In this document: positions 43,708 through 51,074 of the stretch, piece after piece
Layout of the letters: every line of letters starts with the position of its first letter
Numbering within the stretch: the stretch's first letter is position 1
DNA from: Bifidobacterium catulorum
GTDB taxonomy: Bacteria; Actinomycetota; Actinomycetes; Actinomycetales; Bifidobacteriaceae
DNA length: 57,592 nucleotides
Assembly: GCF_003129925.1 (NCBI RefSeq)
Contig: NZ_QFFN01000013.1
Coordinates: 1 to 57,592, forward strand
Direction of reading: 5' to 3'
Translations under genes and position numbers: made by a program
The notes under the pieces: generated by a model
What the model was told of the DNA's origin: nothing
Databases searched by the model: none
Seen by the model: only the letters and a program-made list of their open reading frames with translations

Positions 43708-43860
43708 TTATGGCAGTTCCTCGTATGCCTGCTGTTCCGCGTCGATGTCGCCGCGCTTCGCCGCCATCGCGTAATAGTCACGAGTCCCGGCATCATCGCC
43801 GGCGTCCGCGATGCGGTCCGCGAGCGCGTCATCCGCACGAACGGGGGAATCGATGTCGGC
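43708..43860 (-). pseudogene. C-terminal fragment of an unknown early protein
   Basis: The minus frame ending at 43708 reads naturally (DALADRIADAGDDAGTRDYY then AMAAKRGDIDAEQQAYEELP), like a Sel1-type helical repeat, but has no credible start; upstream of about 43,860 it loses protein character where plus-strand coding begins. Probably cut by a deletion. Confidence 0.3.
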
Positions 43861-43995
43861 AATCAGACATACGGCAAGCCTTGGGTCACATCCCACGAAC
43901 ACGATACATGGGGAGAAAAAGAGCTCAAGCGGATTCGCTGGGAAGAATCCTCTTGGAAGGAACATTCCGCAGAATACGAGAAATGGAATCCATAG
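43856..43995 (+). pseudogene. C-terminal tail of a lost plus-strand gene
   Basis: The plus frame ending in TAG at 43993–43995 reads YGKPWVTSHEHDTWGEKELK then RIRWEESSWKEHSAEYEKWN and P, with normal protein character and no start. It is followed 35 bases later by the first immunity-like gene. In a phage late operon, this place (before the scaffold gene) is occupied by the minor head (MuF) protein, some of which carry toxin C-termini. That identity is a guess. Confidence 0.35.
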
Positions 43996-44029
43996 CCGGT
44001 GGGATAATCAAATAAGGAGGTGTCACACA

Positions 44030-44245
44030 ATGCCTGTGGTGGATTCGTATCAGCGTGCTCGTGAGATTGTCGGGGAAGCCTCTGGCCGTGGGGTTGAAGC
44101 CACCCGGCCGGAAGGTCATGAAGACGAAGCCTATTACTGGGTGCCTCTTATCCGCCAATCAAGAAGCGGAACATGCTGGGCCGTTGATAAAAAAACCGGG
44201 CAGGCGCAAAGACGCGGGATGCTTTCCTATCTGAAGAACCAATAA
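44030..44245 (+). CDS. immunity-like small protein A (YYWVPL/CWAVDKKTG domain)
   Basis: A 71-residue protein starting at an ATG nine bases after AAGGAGG. The whole chain is one domain: YQRAREIVGEASGRGVE, DEAYYWVPLI, CWAVDKKTGQAQRRG. The same domain forms the C-terminus of the next gene, with 37 of 57 aligned residues identical by eye. The W-A-V-D-x-x-T-G ending recalls YrhB/Imm35-type immunity folds, a weak resemblance. Family not recognised. Confidence 0.65.
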   Translation: MPVVDSYQRAREIVGEASGRGVEATRPEGHEDEAYYWVPLIRQSRSGTCWAVDKKTGQAQRRGMLSYLKNQ

Positions 44246-44264
44246 ATCATTAAAGAACTTTCTG

Positions 44265-44291
44265 AGCCCCATGGCGGATCGCCGTGGAGCT
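44265..44291 (+). terminator. hairpin after immunity-like gene A
   Basis: AGCCCCATGGC pairs with GCCGTGGAGCT with one mismatch and one G·U; TTTCCC follows. The downstream 26 bases are nearly repeated after gene B. Confidence 0.5.
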
Positions 44292-44375
44292 TTCCCGTAC
44301 CCGCATGACCGTTGGACGAGGAAGCCGTTCGCATCATACTGGACGGGGATCCCGGAACCAACAGAGGAGGGTGTT

Positions 44376-44894
44376 ATGGAAGCAAATGGTCAAGCGATAT
44401 CGACGTTCGACGAGCTTGAAGCCATCGCCGAACGATGGAACCCTATAATCGAATCCATAAATCCGCTTGAGGCATCCCTTATGGCTCTCGATGTGGACGC
44501 CGGCGAACCCGAACCTGCCGTCGCATCCGCGCTCGCCATCATTCTCTCGCACCCCGAATTGGGCGTCGAGATCCCGCAGACCGTCATCTCCCTTACGCAT
44601 AATCCCGACTACCCCGCTCTTTACCGTTTCCGCGACCGATTTAGAGCCCCTCAAGGAGCAGATTCCAGCAAGGTCGTCTCCTACGGGCAGGCCCGCGAGA
44701 TCGTCGGTCGCGTGTCAGGTAAAGGCGTGGAAAACACCGATCCGGATGGGAGTGAAGACGATACCTACTATTGGGTGCCCCTGATCCATGACTCGTACGA
44801 CGACTGCTGCTGGGCGGTCGACAAGAAGACCGGCAAAGCGGAACGACTGGGGACAGGCCCCTTGATGTTTGTCGCCGAACCGAAGAAACGCTAA
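44376..44894 (+). CDS. immunity-like protein B with extra N-terminal helical domain
   Basis: A 172-residue protein starting after GAGGAGG. The N-terminal ~95 residues (STFDELEAIAERWNPIIESI, then ALAIILSHPELGVEIPQTVI) are mostly helical. The C-terminal ~60 residues are the paralogue of gene A (AREIVGRVSGKGVE, DDTYYWVPLI, CWAVDKKTGKAERLG). The gene-plus-terminator unit appears duplicated, and one copy has gained or kept an N-terminal domain. Function unknown; immunity role inferred from context. Confidence 0.62.
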   Translation: MEANGQAISTFDELEAIAERWNPIIESINPLEASLMALDVDAGEPEPAVASALAIILSHPELGVEIPQTVISLTHNPDYPALYRFRDRFRAPQGADSSKVVSYGQAREIVGRVSGKGVENTDPDGSEDDTYYWVPLIHDSYDDCCWAVDKKTGKAERLGTGPLMFVAEPKKR

Positions 44895-44917
44895 ACGCTG
44901 GAAGATATCCATTCACG

Positions 44918-44948
44918 AGCCCCACGGCGATCCGTCGTGGGGCTTTCC
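44918..44948 (+). terminator. hairpin after immunity-like gene B
   Basis: AGCCCCACG (44918–44926) pairs perfectly with CGTGGGGCT (44936–44944), followed by TTCCC. It is a second copy of the hairpin at 44265. Confidence 0.6.
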
Positions 44949-45019
44949 CATACCCGCATGGCCGTTGGTCTGCGGGTTTTCTTGTATCCACGCCGGGCGC
45001 GCGGGGAAAGGAGCGTCCC

Positions 45020-45257
45020 ATGGGCGCAGAAGACACCACAGCACAGGGCTCCGCGGCGGAGGACATCGGGAGCCTGCCCGACTGGGCGCAGAAGCTCATC
45101 CACGGGCTGCGCGACGAGAACGCCGCGGCCCGCGTGAGGAACAAGGAGGCCGCGGACGCGCTCACCGAGGCGCAGGCCGCGGCCAAGCTCGCCGGCGACA
45201 ACGCCAGCCAGCTCGAAAGCCAGCTGAAGGCCGAACGCTTCGCCCGCATGGCGCATA
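45020..45257 (+). pseudogene. truncated phage scaffold-like gene
   Basis: Starts after GAAAGGAG with MGAEDTTAQGSAAEDIGSLP then DWAQKLIHGLRDENAAARVR, a typical opening of actinophage scaffolding proteins with a coiled-coil (NKEAADALTEAQAAAKLAGD). After about residue 79 the frame enters unrelated sequence (HKRPLVALLARPSRL), so the 3' part is lost. This marks the right edge of the prophage remnant. Confidence 0.68.
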
Positions 45258-45327
45258 AGCGGCCACTAGTCGCGCTTCTTGCGCGGCCGTCTCGCCTTGA
45301 ACTGCTACATCGCCAGTTCGACCGGGG

Positions 45328-45747
45328 TCATCGCGTTTTGCGCCAGACGAGCCGGGCGGTGTTGACGTCGGCGGTGATGGTCAGCAGTTCGCCGTCGTAA
45401 TCGATGTGACGGACCTGAGACTGGTCCTCCCACGTGGGATTCATGCTGATTTCGATGTTGTGGATGACGTTCGCATGCTTCAGGTCCAGCGTGTAGGTGC
45501 CGCAGTAGGCCATATAGCCGTGCGCGGCGGCGGCCATCTCCTCCATGGTGCCATCGTGCAGGTCATGTGAGGCGTAGGAGGGCCTCCCGGTCGCCGACAT
45601 CTGCGCCGACACATGACCGTCGGCCGTGTAGATGAGATAGGCTCGGCAATCCTCGCCAAGCGGGTGGTATACGGTCCCGTCCTCGCGGGTGAGCGTGTAG
45701 GAGACGATCTCCCACGTGCCGATGAGCTCGTCCTGTGTGATGGTCAT
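45328..45747 (-). CDS. lipocalin-like domain protein
   Basis: A 139-residue protein with the lipocalin_5 pattern: LIGTWEIVSYTLTREDGTVY, YLIYTADGHVSAQMS, AYCGTYTLD, and a C-terminal LVWRK strand. Cytoplasmic, no signal peptide. Small-molecule binding is likely; ligand unknown. The start at 45747 (MTITQDEL) is chosen over a basic 10-residue extension. Confidence 0.8.
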   Translation of the reverse strand: MTITQDELIGTWEIVSYTLTREDGTVYHPLGEDCRAYLIYTADGHVSAQMSATGRPSYASHDLHDGTMEEMAAAAHGYMAYCGTYTLDLKHANVIHNIEISMNPTWEDQSQVRHIDYDGELLTITADVNTARLVWRKTR

Positions 45748-45790
45748 GGTTTCCCGTTCCCTTCCTTTCGGTCGCATCGTTTTCGTCTGG

Positions 45791-46753
45791 TCAGCCTTGC
45801 CGGCCGCGCGATCCGTCGTCGGCGCCCAGTCTTCGGGCCAGTCGTCGGATGTCGTCGGGCGTGGTGCGGCAGCATCCGCCGATCAGCGAGGCCCCGGCCT
45901 CCAGCCAGCGTGGCGCAAGACGCACGAAATCCTCGTCGCCCGGAGCGGGCGTCCATGTCTTGGTGCCGGGATGGTAGACGTCGCCGTTGTTCGGATAGAC
46001 GACGATCGCCTTGCCGGTTGCGGAGCGAAGCCGCCCCACCGCCTCCTCGACCATGCTCGGCGGAACGCAGTTGACGCCGACCGCGCCGATCTGCGGAATG
46101 TCGTCGATCGCCGCGGCCGCGGCCTCAAGACACGTTCCATCGCAGAGGTGGCCGGCGTCGCGCAGGCTGAACGACATCCAGGCCTGTGCTTCGGGGAATT
46201 CGTCGGCCAGCAGATTCGCCAACGCCCGGACCTCGCCGAGATTCGGCATGGTCTCGAACGCGAACAGGTCCACGCCGGCGTCGGCGAGCACGTGCATTCG
46301 CGGCAGATGAAAATCCTGGTATTCGCTTTCCGGAAGCTCGTAGGCCCCCGTGTACTCGCTGCCGTCCGCGAGAAACGCCCCGTATGGGCCGACGCTTCCC
46401 GCGACGAGCAGGGGTCGGCCTTCTTGGGCGGCGTCGACGTGGGCCAGCCGATAGTCCTCCCGTGCGGCGAGCGCCTCGCTCGCGGCCAGTGCGATGAGCC
46501 GTTCGGCGTCGGCGTGCCGCAGTCCCAGCCGCTCGAACGCCGGGATGTTCGCCTGATACGTGTCGGTGACCGCGATGTTCGCCCCTGCCTCGAAATAGCT
46601 GCGGTGCACGTCGCGTATGGCCTCCGGCCGGTCGAGGAGCGCCATGGCGGCCCACAGCGCGTTCGCCGTGTCCACGCCGCGCTTCTCCAGTTCAGTCGCC
46701 ATCGCCCCTTCCACGATGAGGGGTGGGCGTGCGGCGAGTGCTTCGATCAGCAT
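45791..46753 (-). CDS. mmuM: homocysteine S-methyltransferase
   Basis: A 320-residue MmuM/BHMT-type enzyme that methylates homocysteine, usually with S-methylmethionine. Seen: EGAMATELEKRGVDTANALWAA, TDTYQANIPAFERLG, a first zinc Cys in VGVNC, and the C-terminal zinc pair GGCCRTTPDDIRRLA. With metY (6.3 kb) it gives two routes touching homocysteine, but they are not linked. It starts before the stop of the upstream membrane gene is cleared by only six bases, so co-transcription is likely. Confidence 0.9.
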   Translation of the reverse strand: MLIEALAARPPLIVEGAMATELEKRGVDTANALWAAMALLDRPEAIRDVHRSYFEAGANIAVTDTYQANIPAFERLGLRHADAERLIALAASEALAAREDYRLAHVDAAQEGRPLLVAGSVGPYGAFLADGSEYTGAYELPESEYQDFHLPRMHVLADAGVDLFAFETMPNLGEVRALANLLADEFPEAQAWMSFSLRDAGHLCDGTCLEAAAAAIDDIPQIGAVGVNCVPPSMVEEAVGRLRSATGKAIVVYPNNGDVYHPGTKTWTPAPGDEDFVRLAPRWLEAGASLIGGCCRTTPDDIRRLARRLGADDGSRGRQG

Positions 46754-46758
46754 GATGG

Positions 46759-47124
46759 TCAGTCGCCGATGACGGCGTTGACGAGACCGGAGACGATGGC
46801 CATGATGAGCGAGCCGAGCACCGCCCACAGGAAGCCGTGGATGATCACGCCCACGTCGAACAGCGACATTGCCAGCCATGATGCCAGCTCCATGAACAGC
46901 CAGTTGAGAATCAGCGCGAACAGCCCGAAGCTCAGTATGGAGATGGGCAGGGCGATGAGCTGGACGACCGGTTTGATGGATGCGTTGATGAGCGCGAGGA
47001 ACAGCGAGAACGCGGCGATGCCGAGGACGGGAGGCTCGCCGACGGCCTCCATGCCCGGCAGCAGCGCCACCATGACGCCCGCCGCTATCGTAAGCACCAG
47101 CCAACGGGAAAGGAAACGAGTCAT
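46759..47124 (-). CDS. YvlD / phage-holin-4 superfamily membrane protein
   Basis: A 121-residue protein with four hydrophobic helices and the family segment LINASIKPVVQLIALPISILSFGLFALILNWL. Such proteins are called holin-like by homology, but YvlD-type members are chromosomal envelope-stress proteins. Upstream of mmuM on the same strand. The start at 47124 follows AAGGAT with short spacing. Confidence 0.8.
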   Translation of the reverse strand: MTRFLSRWLVLTIAAGVMVALLPGMEAVGEPPVLGIAAFSLFLALINASIKPVVQLIALPISILSFGLFALILNWLFMELASWLAMSLFDVGVIIHGFLWAVLGSLIMAIVSGLVNAVIGD

Positions 47125-47258
47125 ATCCTTGATTATGCCATCATCTCCGGTCGCGGCGTCGATGGGCATGGGGCGTTCTTCGGCGGGCGATCATATTGTA
47201 CATTGGATGATGGTGGCGTACGGCCCGTGGAGAAGGAGAATCTATACGGCGATCGATC

Positions 47259-47660
47259 ATGAAGGACGAGGCGTTCCTTGGCAGGGCGTCCGCGCCGGCG
47301 ACGGAGGACGACCTGCCGGTGGGTGACGACCTGAGGGACACCCTGGCCGCCCACGAACACGAGTGCGTCGGCATGGCGGCCAACATGATCGGCGTGTCCA
47401 GGCGCGTCATCGTCTTCGCCGACGGGCTGACCGGCCGCAGCATGGTCATGTTCAATCCCGAGATCGTCGCCAAGGCGGAGCCGTATGAGACGCGGGAGGG
47501 ATGCTTGTCCCTGGAGGGGGAGAGGCCGGCGACGAGATACCGGCGCATCACCGTCACGTATCGCGACCGTCGTTGGCGTGAACGAGCCGCGCGCTTCGAG
47601 GGCTTCACCGCGCAGATCATCCAACATGAAATCGACCATTGCGACGGTATTCTCATCTGA
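47259..47660 (+). CDS. peptide deformylase-like protein with altered motif 1
   Basis: A 133-residue deformylase family member. Motif 2 (EGCLS, residues 80–84) and motif 3 (QHEIDHCDG, residues 122–130) keep the metal ligands Cys and two His plus catalytic Glu. Motif 1 reads CVGMAANMIG (37–46), in which Met replaces the Gln of GxGxAAxQ. It is shorter than common Def (about 165). It may be a second deformylase with altered activity; another def gene would be expected elsewhere. Confidence 0.8.
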   Translation: MKDEAFLGRASAPATEDDLPVGDDLRDTLAAHEHECVGMAANMIGVSRRVIVFADGLTGRSMVMFNPEIVAKAEPYETREGCLSLEGERPATRYRRITVTYRDRRWRERAARFEGFTAQIIQHEIDHCDGILI

Positions 47661-47707
47661 TGGGACGATATTTCGTTAATCCCAATGAACACAAGGACTA
47701 CAATCAA

Positions 47708-48490
47708 ATGACAGACGATATTATTCGAGACGAGGCATCGTATACGTTGCCTGCGGGATTCGAACACTGCTCCAAACTCCGCCCCGTGGTCGAGGCGAGG
47801 ACAGCGCTCGACCGTGTCAGGGCCATCGTCGACATCCTCTACTCGCCGGGAGGCTGCCCCTGGGACGGCAGGCAGACGAATCGCAGCCTGCTCAAACATC
47901 TGCTGGAGGAGACCTACGAATACATCGACGCCGTGGAGGCCGACGACCGCGGCAACATGCGCGAGGAGCTTGGCGACGTGCTGCTGCAATCCGTGTTCCA
48001 GGCTCGCGTGTGCGAATCCGACCCCGCCGACCCGTTCGATATCGACGAGGTGGCCGACCGGCTCGTCGACAAGCTCATCACCCGCCATCCACACGTGTTC
48101 GCCCCCGACGATGCCGGCTCGGACGACGCGGGCGGTGCCGGGGGCGGGGCCGAATCCCCGGAAGACACGCTCGCCCTGTGGGAGAAGGTCAAGCAGAGGG
48201 AGAAGCATCGCCGGTCCGTGCTCGACGGCATCTCACATACGCAGGGCGCGTTCCTGCGGGCAGCGAAGGTTGTCTCTCGCGTATCCAAATCGCCGAAGGC
48301 CGACGACCTGTTCGCCGCATTCGACAGGGCGGACGGGTCCGCGGAATCCAGGGCCGACGCCTATGCCGACGACATCCTCGACGTCATCCGCCGCGCACAG
48401 GCGGACGGCGTCGACGCGGAGGCCGCCCTGCGCAACCGTCTTCGCGACGTCGAAACGGATATCCTCCGTCTTGAGGACGCGCGACGTTGA
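47708..48490 (+). CDS. mazG: MazG nucleoside triphosphate pyrophosphohydrolase
   Basis: A 260-residue MazG with CPWDGRQTNRSLLKHLLEETYE (EExxE metal site), then REELGDVLLQSVFQARV (ExxD), and the linker KLITRHPHVF. The C-terminal second repeat is shortened and acidic (DDAGSDDAGGAGGG linker). It hydrolyses non-canonical NTPs. The start at 47708 follows AAGGA at a long spacing; an ATG at 47660 overlapping the deformylase stop (TGATG) is possible. Confidence 0.88.
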   Translation: MTDDIIRDEASYTLPAGFEHCSKLRPVVEARTALDRVRAIVDILYSPGGCPWDGRQTNRSLLKHLLEETYEYIDAVEADDRGNMREELGDVLLQSVFQARVCESDPADPFDIDEVADRLVDKLITRHPHVFAPDDAGSDDAGGAGGGAESPEDTLALWEKVKQREKHRRSVLDGISHTQGAFLRAAKVVSRVSKSPKADDLFAAFDRADGSAESRADAYADDILDVIRRAQADGVDAEAALRNRLRDVETDILRLEDARR

Positions 48491-48596
48491 GCGTCGCAGT
48501 TGCCGCCCAATCGGCATGGCCGAGTAGGGTGTTGGGCAGCGGCATCATCGTGCACAGGCGTCGTGCACAGACGGAAGGAAAGGGCGACGGCCGGCC

Positions 48597-49280
48597 ATGA
48601 GGGTTTTCGATTTCGACGGCACCATATACGACGGCGAAAGCCTCTTCGACCTGTACCTGTTCAGCGCACGATACGATCTGCGCGTGTTCCGCCACATCGC
48701 ACCGGTGTTGCGCTACGCCATCAAATACAAGCTGGGCAGCGCCACACTCGAACAGATGGAGCGCGGCGTGGGCAAGGTGACCGGGAAATACCTGCGGGAC
48801 CTCGCCGTATCCCGCAAGGTCGACCATCTGCGCGTCGGCGCGCTCCGGGATGCCGTGGACGCGGGGCTCGGCGACGACGTCCTGGCCGCAGACGCCTCCG
48901 CACGTGAACTCGAATCGGTGACGGGATCGCTCAAGGCGCTGGTCAACGCGTTCTGGGACCGCAACATGCGCAAGATCAAACCATGGTACGAGCCGCGCCC
49001 GGACGACGTGATCCTCACCGCATCGTTCGACATGACCGTGGGGGAGGCATGCCGGCGTCTCGGCGTGGGCACGCTGATCTCCTCGACCATCGATCCGAGG
49101 ACGCTGACGGTCACCTACCTCAACTTCAACACGAACAAGCCGAAACGACTGCGCGAAATACTCGGCGACGACGTGCGGATCGACGAATTCTACACCGACA
49201 GCAAATTCGACCAGCCCATGATCGACATGGCCAGGAAAGGGTTCATGGTCAAAGGCAGCACCATCACCCGGGTCAAATAG
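48597..49280 (+). CDS. HAD-superfamily phosphatase (SerB-like)
   Basis: A 227-residue HAD hydrolase. Motif I is FDFDGTIYDGES, motif II is ILTASFDM, motif III Lys lies in NTNKPKRLREIL, and motif IV is FYTDSKFDQPMIDMA. The helical C1 cap places it near phosphoserine phosphatase-like enzymes of the HAD-IB group. Substrate unknown. Confidence 0.87.
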   Translation: MRVFDFDGTIYDGESLFDLYLFSARYDLRVFRHIAPVLRYAIKYKLGSATLEQMERGVGKVTGKYLRDLAVSRKVDHLRVGALRDAVDAGLGDDVLAADASARELESVTGSLKALVNAFWDRNMRKIKPWYEPRPDDVILTASFDMTVGEACRRLGVGTLISSTIDPRTLTVTYLNFNTNKPKRLREILGDDVRIDEFYTDSKFDQPMIDMARKGFMVKGSTITRVK

Positions 49281-49293
49281 GCGGGCGAGCCCG

Positions 49294-50139
49294 TCACAGA
49301 TACGTGCTCCAGCCGAGTTTCGCCGCCAGCGCCACGCCGGCCAGCGTCGCCGTCGCACGCATGATCCGGGACGGTATACGGCGCGTGATGGGCGGGGCGA
49401 TGTAGCTGCCGAGGAAGCATCCGGCGCACAGGGTGACGGCGAACGTCCAGTCGACCGAGCCGCGCACGATGAACATGATGGCCGCCGTGATGTTCGCGGC
49501 GAATCCGATGACGGTCTTCAACGCGTTGATCTCATGGAAACGGCCGATATGCCCGAGGTCGAGGATGGCGAGGGCGAACGTGCCTGCGCCCGCGCCGAAA
49601 TAGCCGCTGTAGATGCCGACGAAGCTCACGGCCGGCCACATCCACCACGGGTCGCCACGGACGTCGTCCTTGGGTTTGGCCAGTCCATGTTCGGCGGCCA
49701 TGAGCGCCTGCGCCGAATCAGGGCCCAGCGTCCGGGCGACGGAATCGCGGGCATGGATGCGTTCCCTCGGATTGCAGACGATGATGAGCGCGCTGAACAG
49801 GATGAGCGGCGGCACCAGATATTCGAATACGGCTGGTGGAAGCTCCAGCAGCAGCAATCCGCCGACGACACCGCCGACGACGCCGATGGCCGCGTAGATG
49901 ATGACGCGGGCGCGATGGCCGGCCAATTCCCTGCGGGCCGACAGGCATCCTCCCACGCCGGTGCCCACCACGCCGACGGTGTTCGTGGTGTTCGCCAATA
50001 CCGGCGGTACGCCGATGGCGAGCAACGCCGGATAGGAGACCAGTGACGAAGCGCCCACCGCATAGCCGACGAAACCTGCACCGATGCCGGCGAGCAGCAC
50101 CGGCATCAGTGTAGTGACGGGCACCGAGGCAATGGTCAT
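49294..50139 (-). CDS. TauE/SafE-family membrane transporter
   Basis: A 281-residue membrane protein with about eight helices in two repeats: VLLAGIGAGFVGYAVGASSL in the first, and WWMWPAVSFVGIYSGYFGAGAG then NALKTVIGFAANITAAIMF in the second. The family exports sulfite, sulfonates or other organic anions. GGAG seven bases upstream sets the start at 50139. Confidence 0.88.
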   Translation of the reverse strand: MTIASVPVTTLMPVLLAGIGAGFVGYAVGASSLVSYPALLAIGVPPVLANTTNTVGVVGTGVGGCLSARRELAGHRARVIIYAAIGVVGGVVGGLLLLELPPAVFEYLVPPLILFSALIIVCNPRERIHARDSVARTLGPDSAQALMAAEHGLAKPKDDVRGDPWWMWPAVSFVGIYSGYFGAGAGTFALAILDLGHIGRFHEINALKTVIGFAANITAAIMFIVRGSVDWTFAVTLCAGCFLGSYIAPPITRRIPSRIMRATATLAGVALAAKLGWSTYL

Positions 50140-50356
50140 GATCATTCTCCGTTGTAAGGAATCCATTAGTATTCCGTTAGGAAATCGCAAGGAACATCAT
50201 GCGAGCATAGCCACATGCCGAAGTTCGGTCGACCGGCTGACCGCAACGTGGACCATGGCGTTATCATCGAAATGACCGTCATGGCCCGGCATGGACGCCA
50301 GGGCCGCGCCCGCAGCCTGGGTTTCGGCGGATCATATGGCCAACGGAAGGAACATC

Positions 50357-51067
50357 ATGGGCACGGATACGGGAAAGGGACTCGCGATCGTCACCGGCAG
50401 CGCCATGGGGCTCGGCTACGAGCTCACCAGGCAGCTCATCGGCCGGGGCTGGTTCGTCGCCGGCGTCGATTTCAACGAGAAGCGACAGGTCGAACTATCG
50501 CGGGAATTCCCCGCCGACTCATATCGAGGCTTCGTCGGAGACGTGTCCGACGAGGTGTTCGTCAAACAATCCATGGCGGGGATCGCCGGACTGGGGCACG
50601 TCGACCTGCTCGTCAACAACGCCGGGCAGCCGTCGTTCAAGGAGCCGGCGAAATACGAGGCCGCCGACGTGGACACCTGCCTCAAGGGGCTCAGGGGCAT
50701 GATTCTGTGGAGCGTGGAGACGCTGCGTGCCACAGGGGAGCGTGACCTGAAGATCGCCAACGTCATGAGCACCGCCGCCACGCGGGGCAACGCGAACGAA
50801 TCCGTGTACTGCGCCGCGAAATGGGGGGAAAAGGGCTATACGCAAAGCCTCAAGGCCGCCTACAAGGGCAGCAGCGTGAAAATCGTCGGCGTCTACCCGG
50901 GCGGCATCGACACCGACTTCTACCGCGACAGCCACGACTATGTGCCGCCGGAGAAGCAGCACACGTTCATGAACGCGGCCGAACTCGCCGAGGTGATCCT
51001 GTTCAATCTCGTCAACGACGCGAATCTCACCGTCTCCGACATCCTCATCGAACGCAACTACCGGTAG
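50357..51067 (+). CDS. short-chain dehydrogenase/reductase
   Basis: A 236-residue classical SDR: TGSAMGLG cofactor motif, NNAG, a Ser in VMSTAA and the YCAAK active site, then YPGGIDTDF. GGAAGGA six bases upstream of ATG 50357 sets the start. Asp in AGVDFNEK after strand 2 favours NAD(H). Substrate unknown. Confidence 0.9.
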   Translation: MGTDTGKGLAIVTGSAMGLGYELTRQLIGRGWFVAGVDFNEKRQVELSREFPADSYRGFVGDVSDEVFVKQSMAGIAGLGHVDLLVNNAGQPSFKEPAKYEAADVDTCLKGLRGMILWSVETLRATGERDLKIANVMSTAATRGNANESVYCAAKWGEKGYTQSLKAAYKGSSVKIVGVYPGGIDTDFYRDSHDYVPPEKQHTFMNAAELAEVILFNLVNDANLTVSDILIERNYR

Positions 51068-51074
51068 AAGTCCG

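Larger units (their letters stand above)
40252..45257. mobile_element. decayed prophage remnant
   Basis: A broken integrase, excisionase-like gene, toxin–antitoxin genes, ImmA-like peptidase, a late-gene tail, immunity-like genes and a truncated scaffold gene lie together. Orientation and fragment ends point to at least two deletions: one near 43,860, where minus-strand early genes meet plus-strand late genes, and one near 45,257, where the scaffold frame breaks off. The G+C is high, like the host. No second copy of the ychF core was found at its right end. Confidence 0.65.

Noticed and set aside
45200..45330. A second ychF att core at the right end of the prophage remnant
   Set aside because: No match to GAGTTCAAGTTCAACGT was found there.
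45716..47326. 536-residue plus-strand frame opposite mmuM
   Set aside because: The minus-strand gene has clear catalytic motifs; the plus frame is Arg/Ser-rich shadow.
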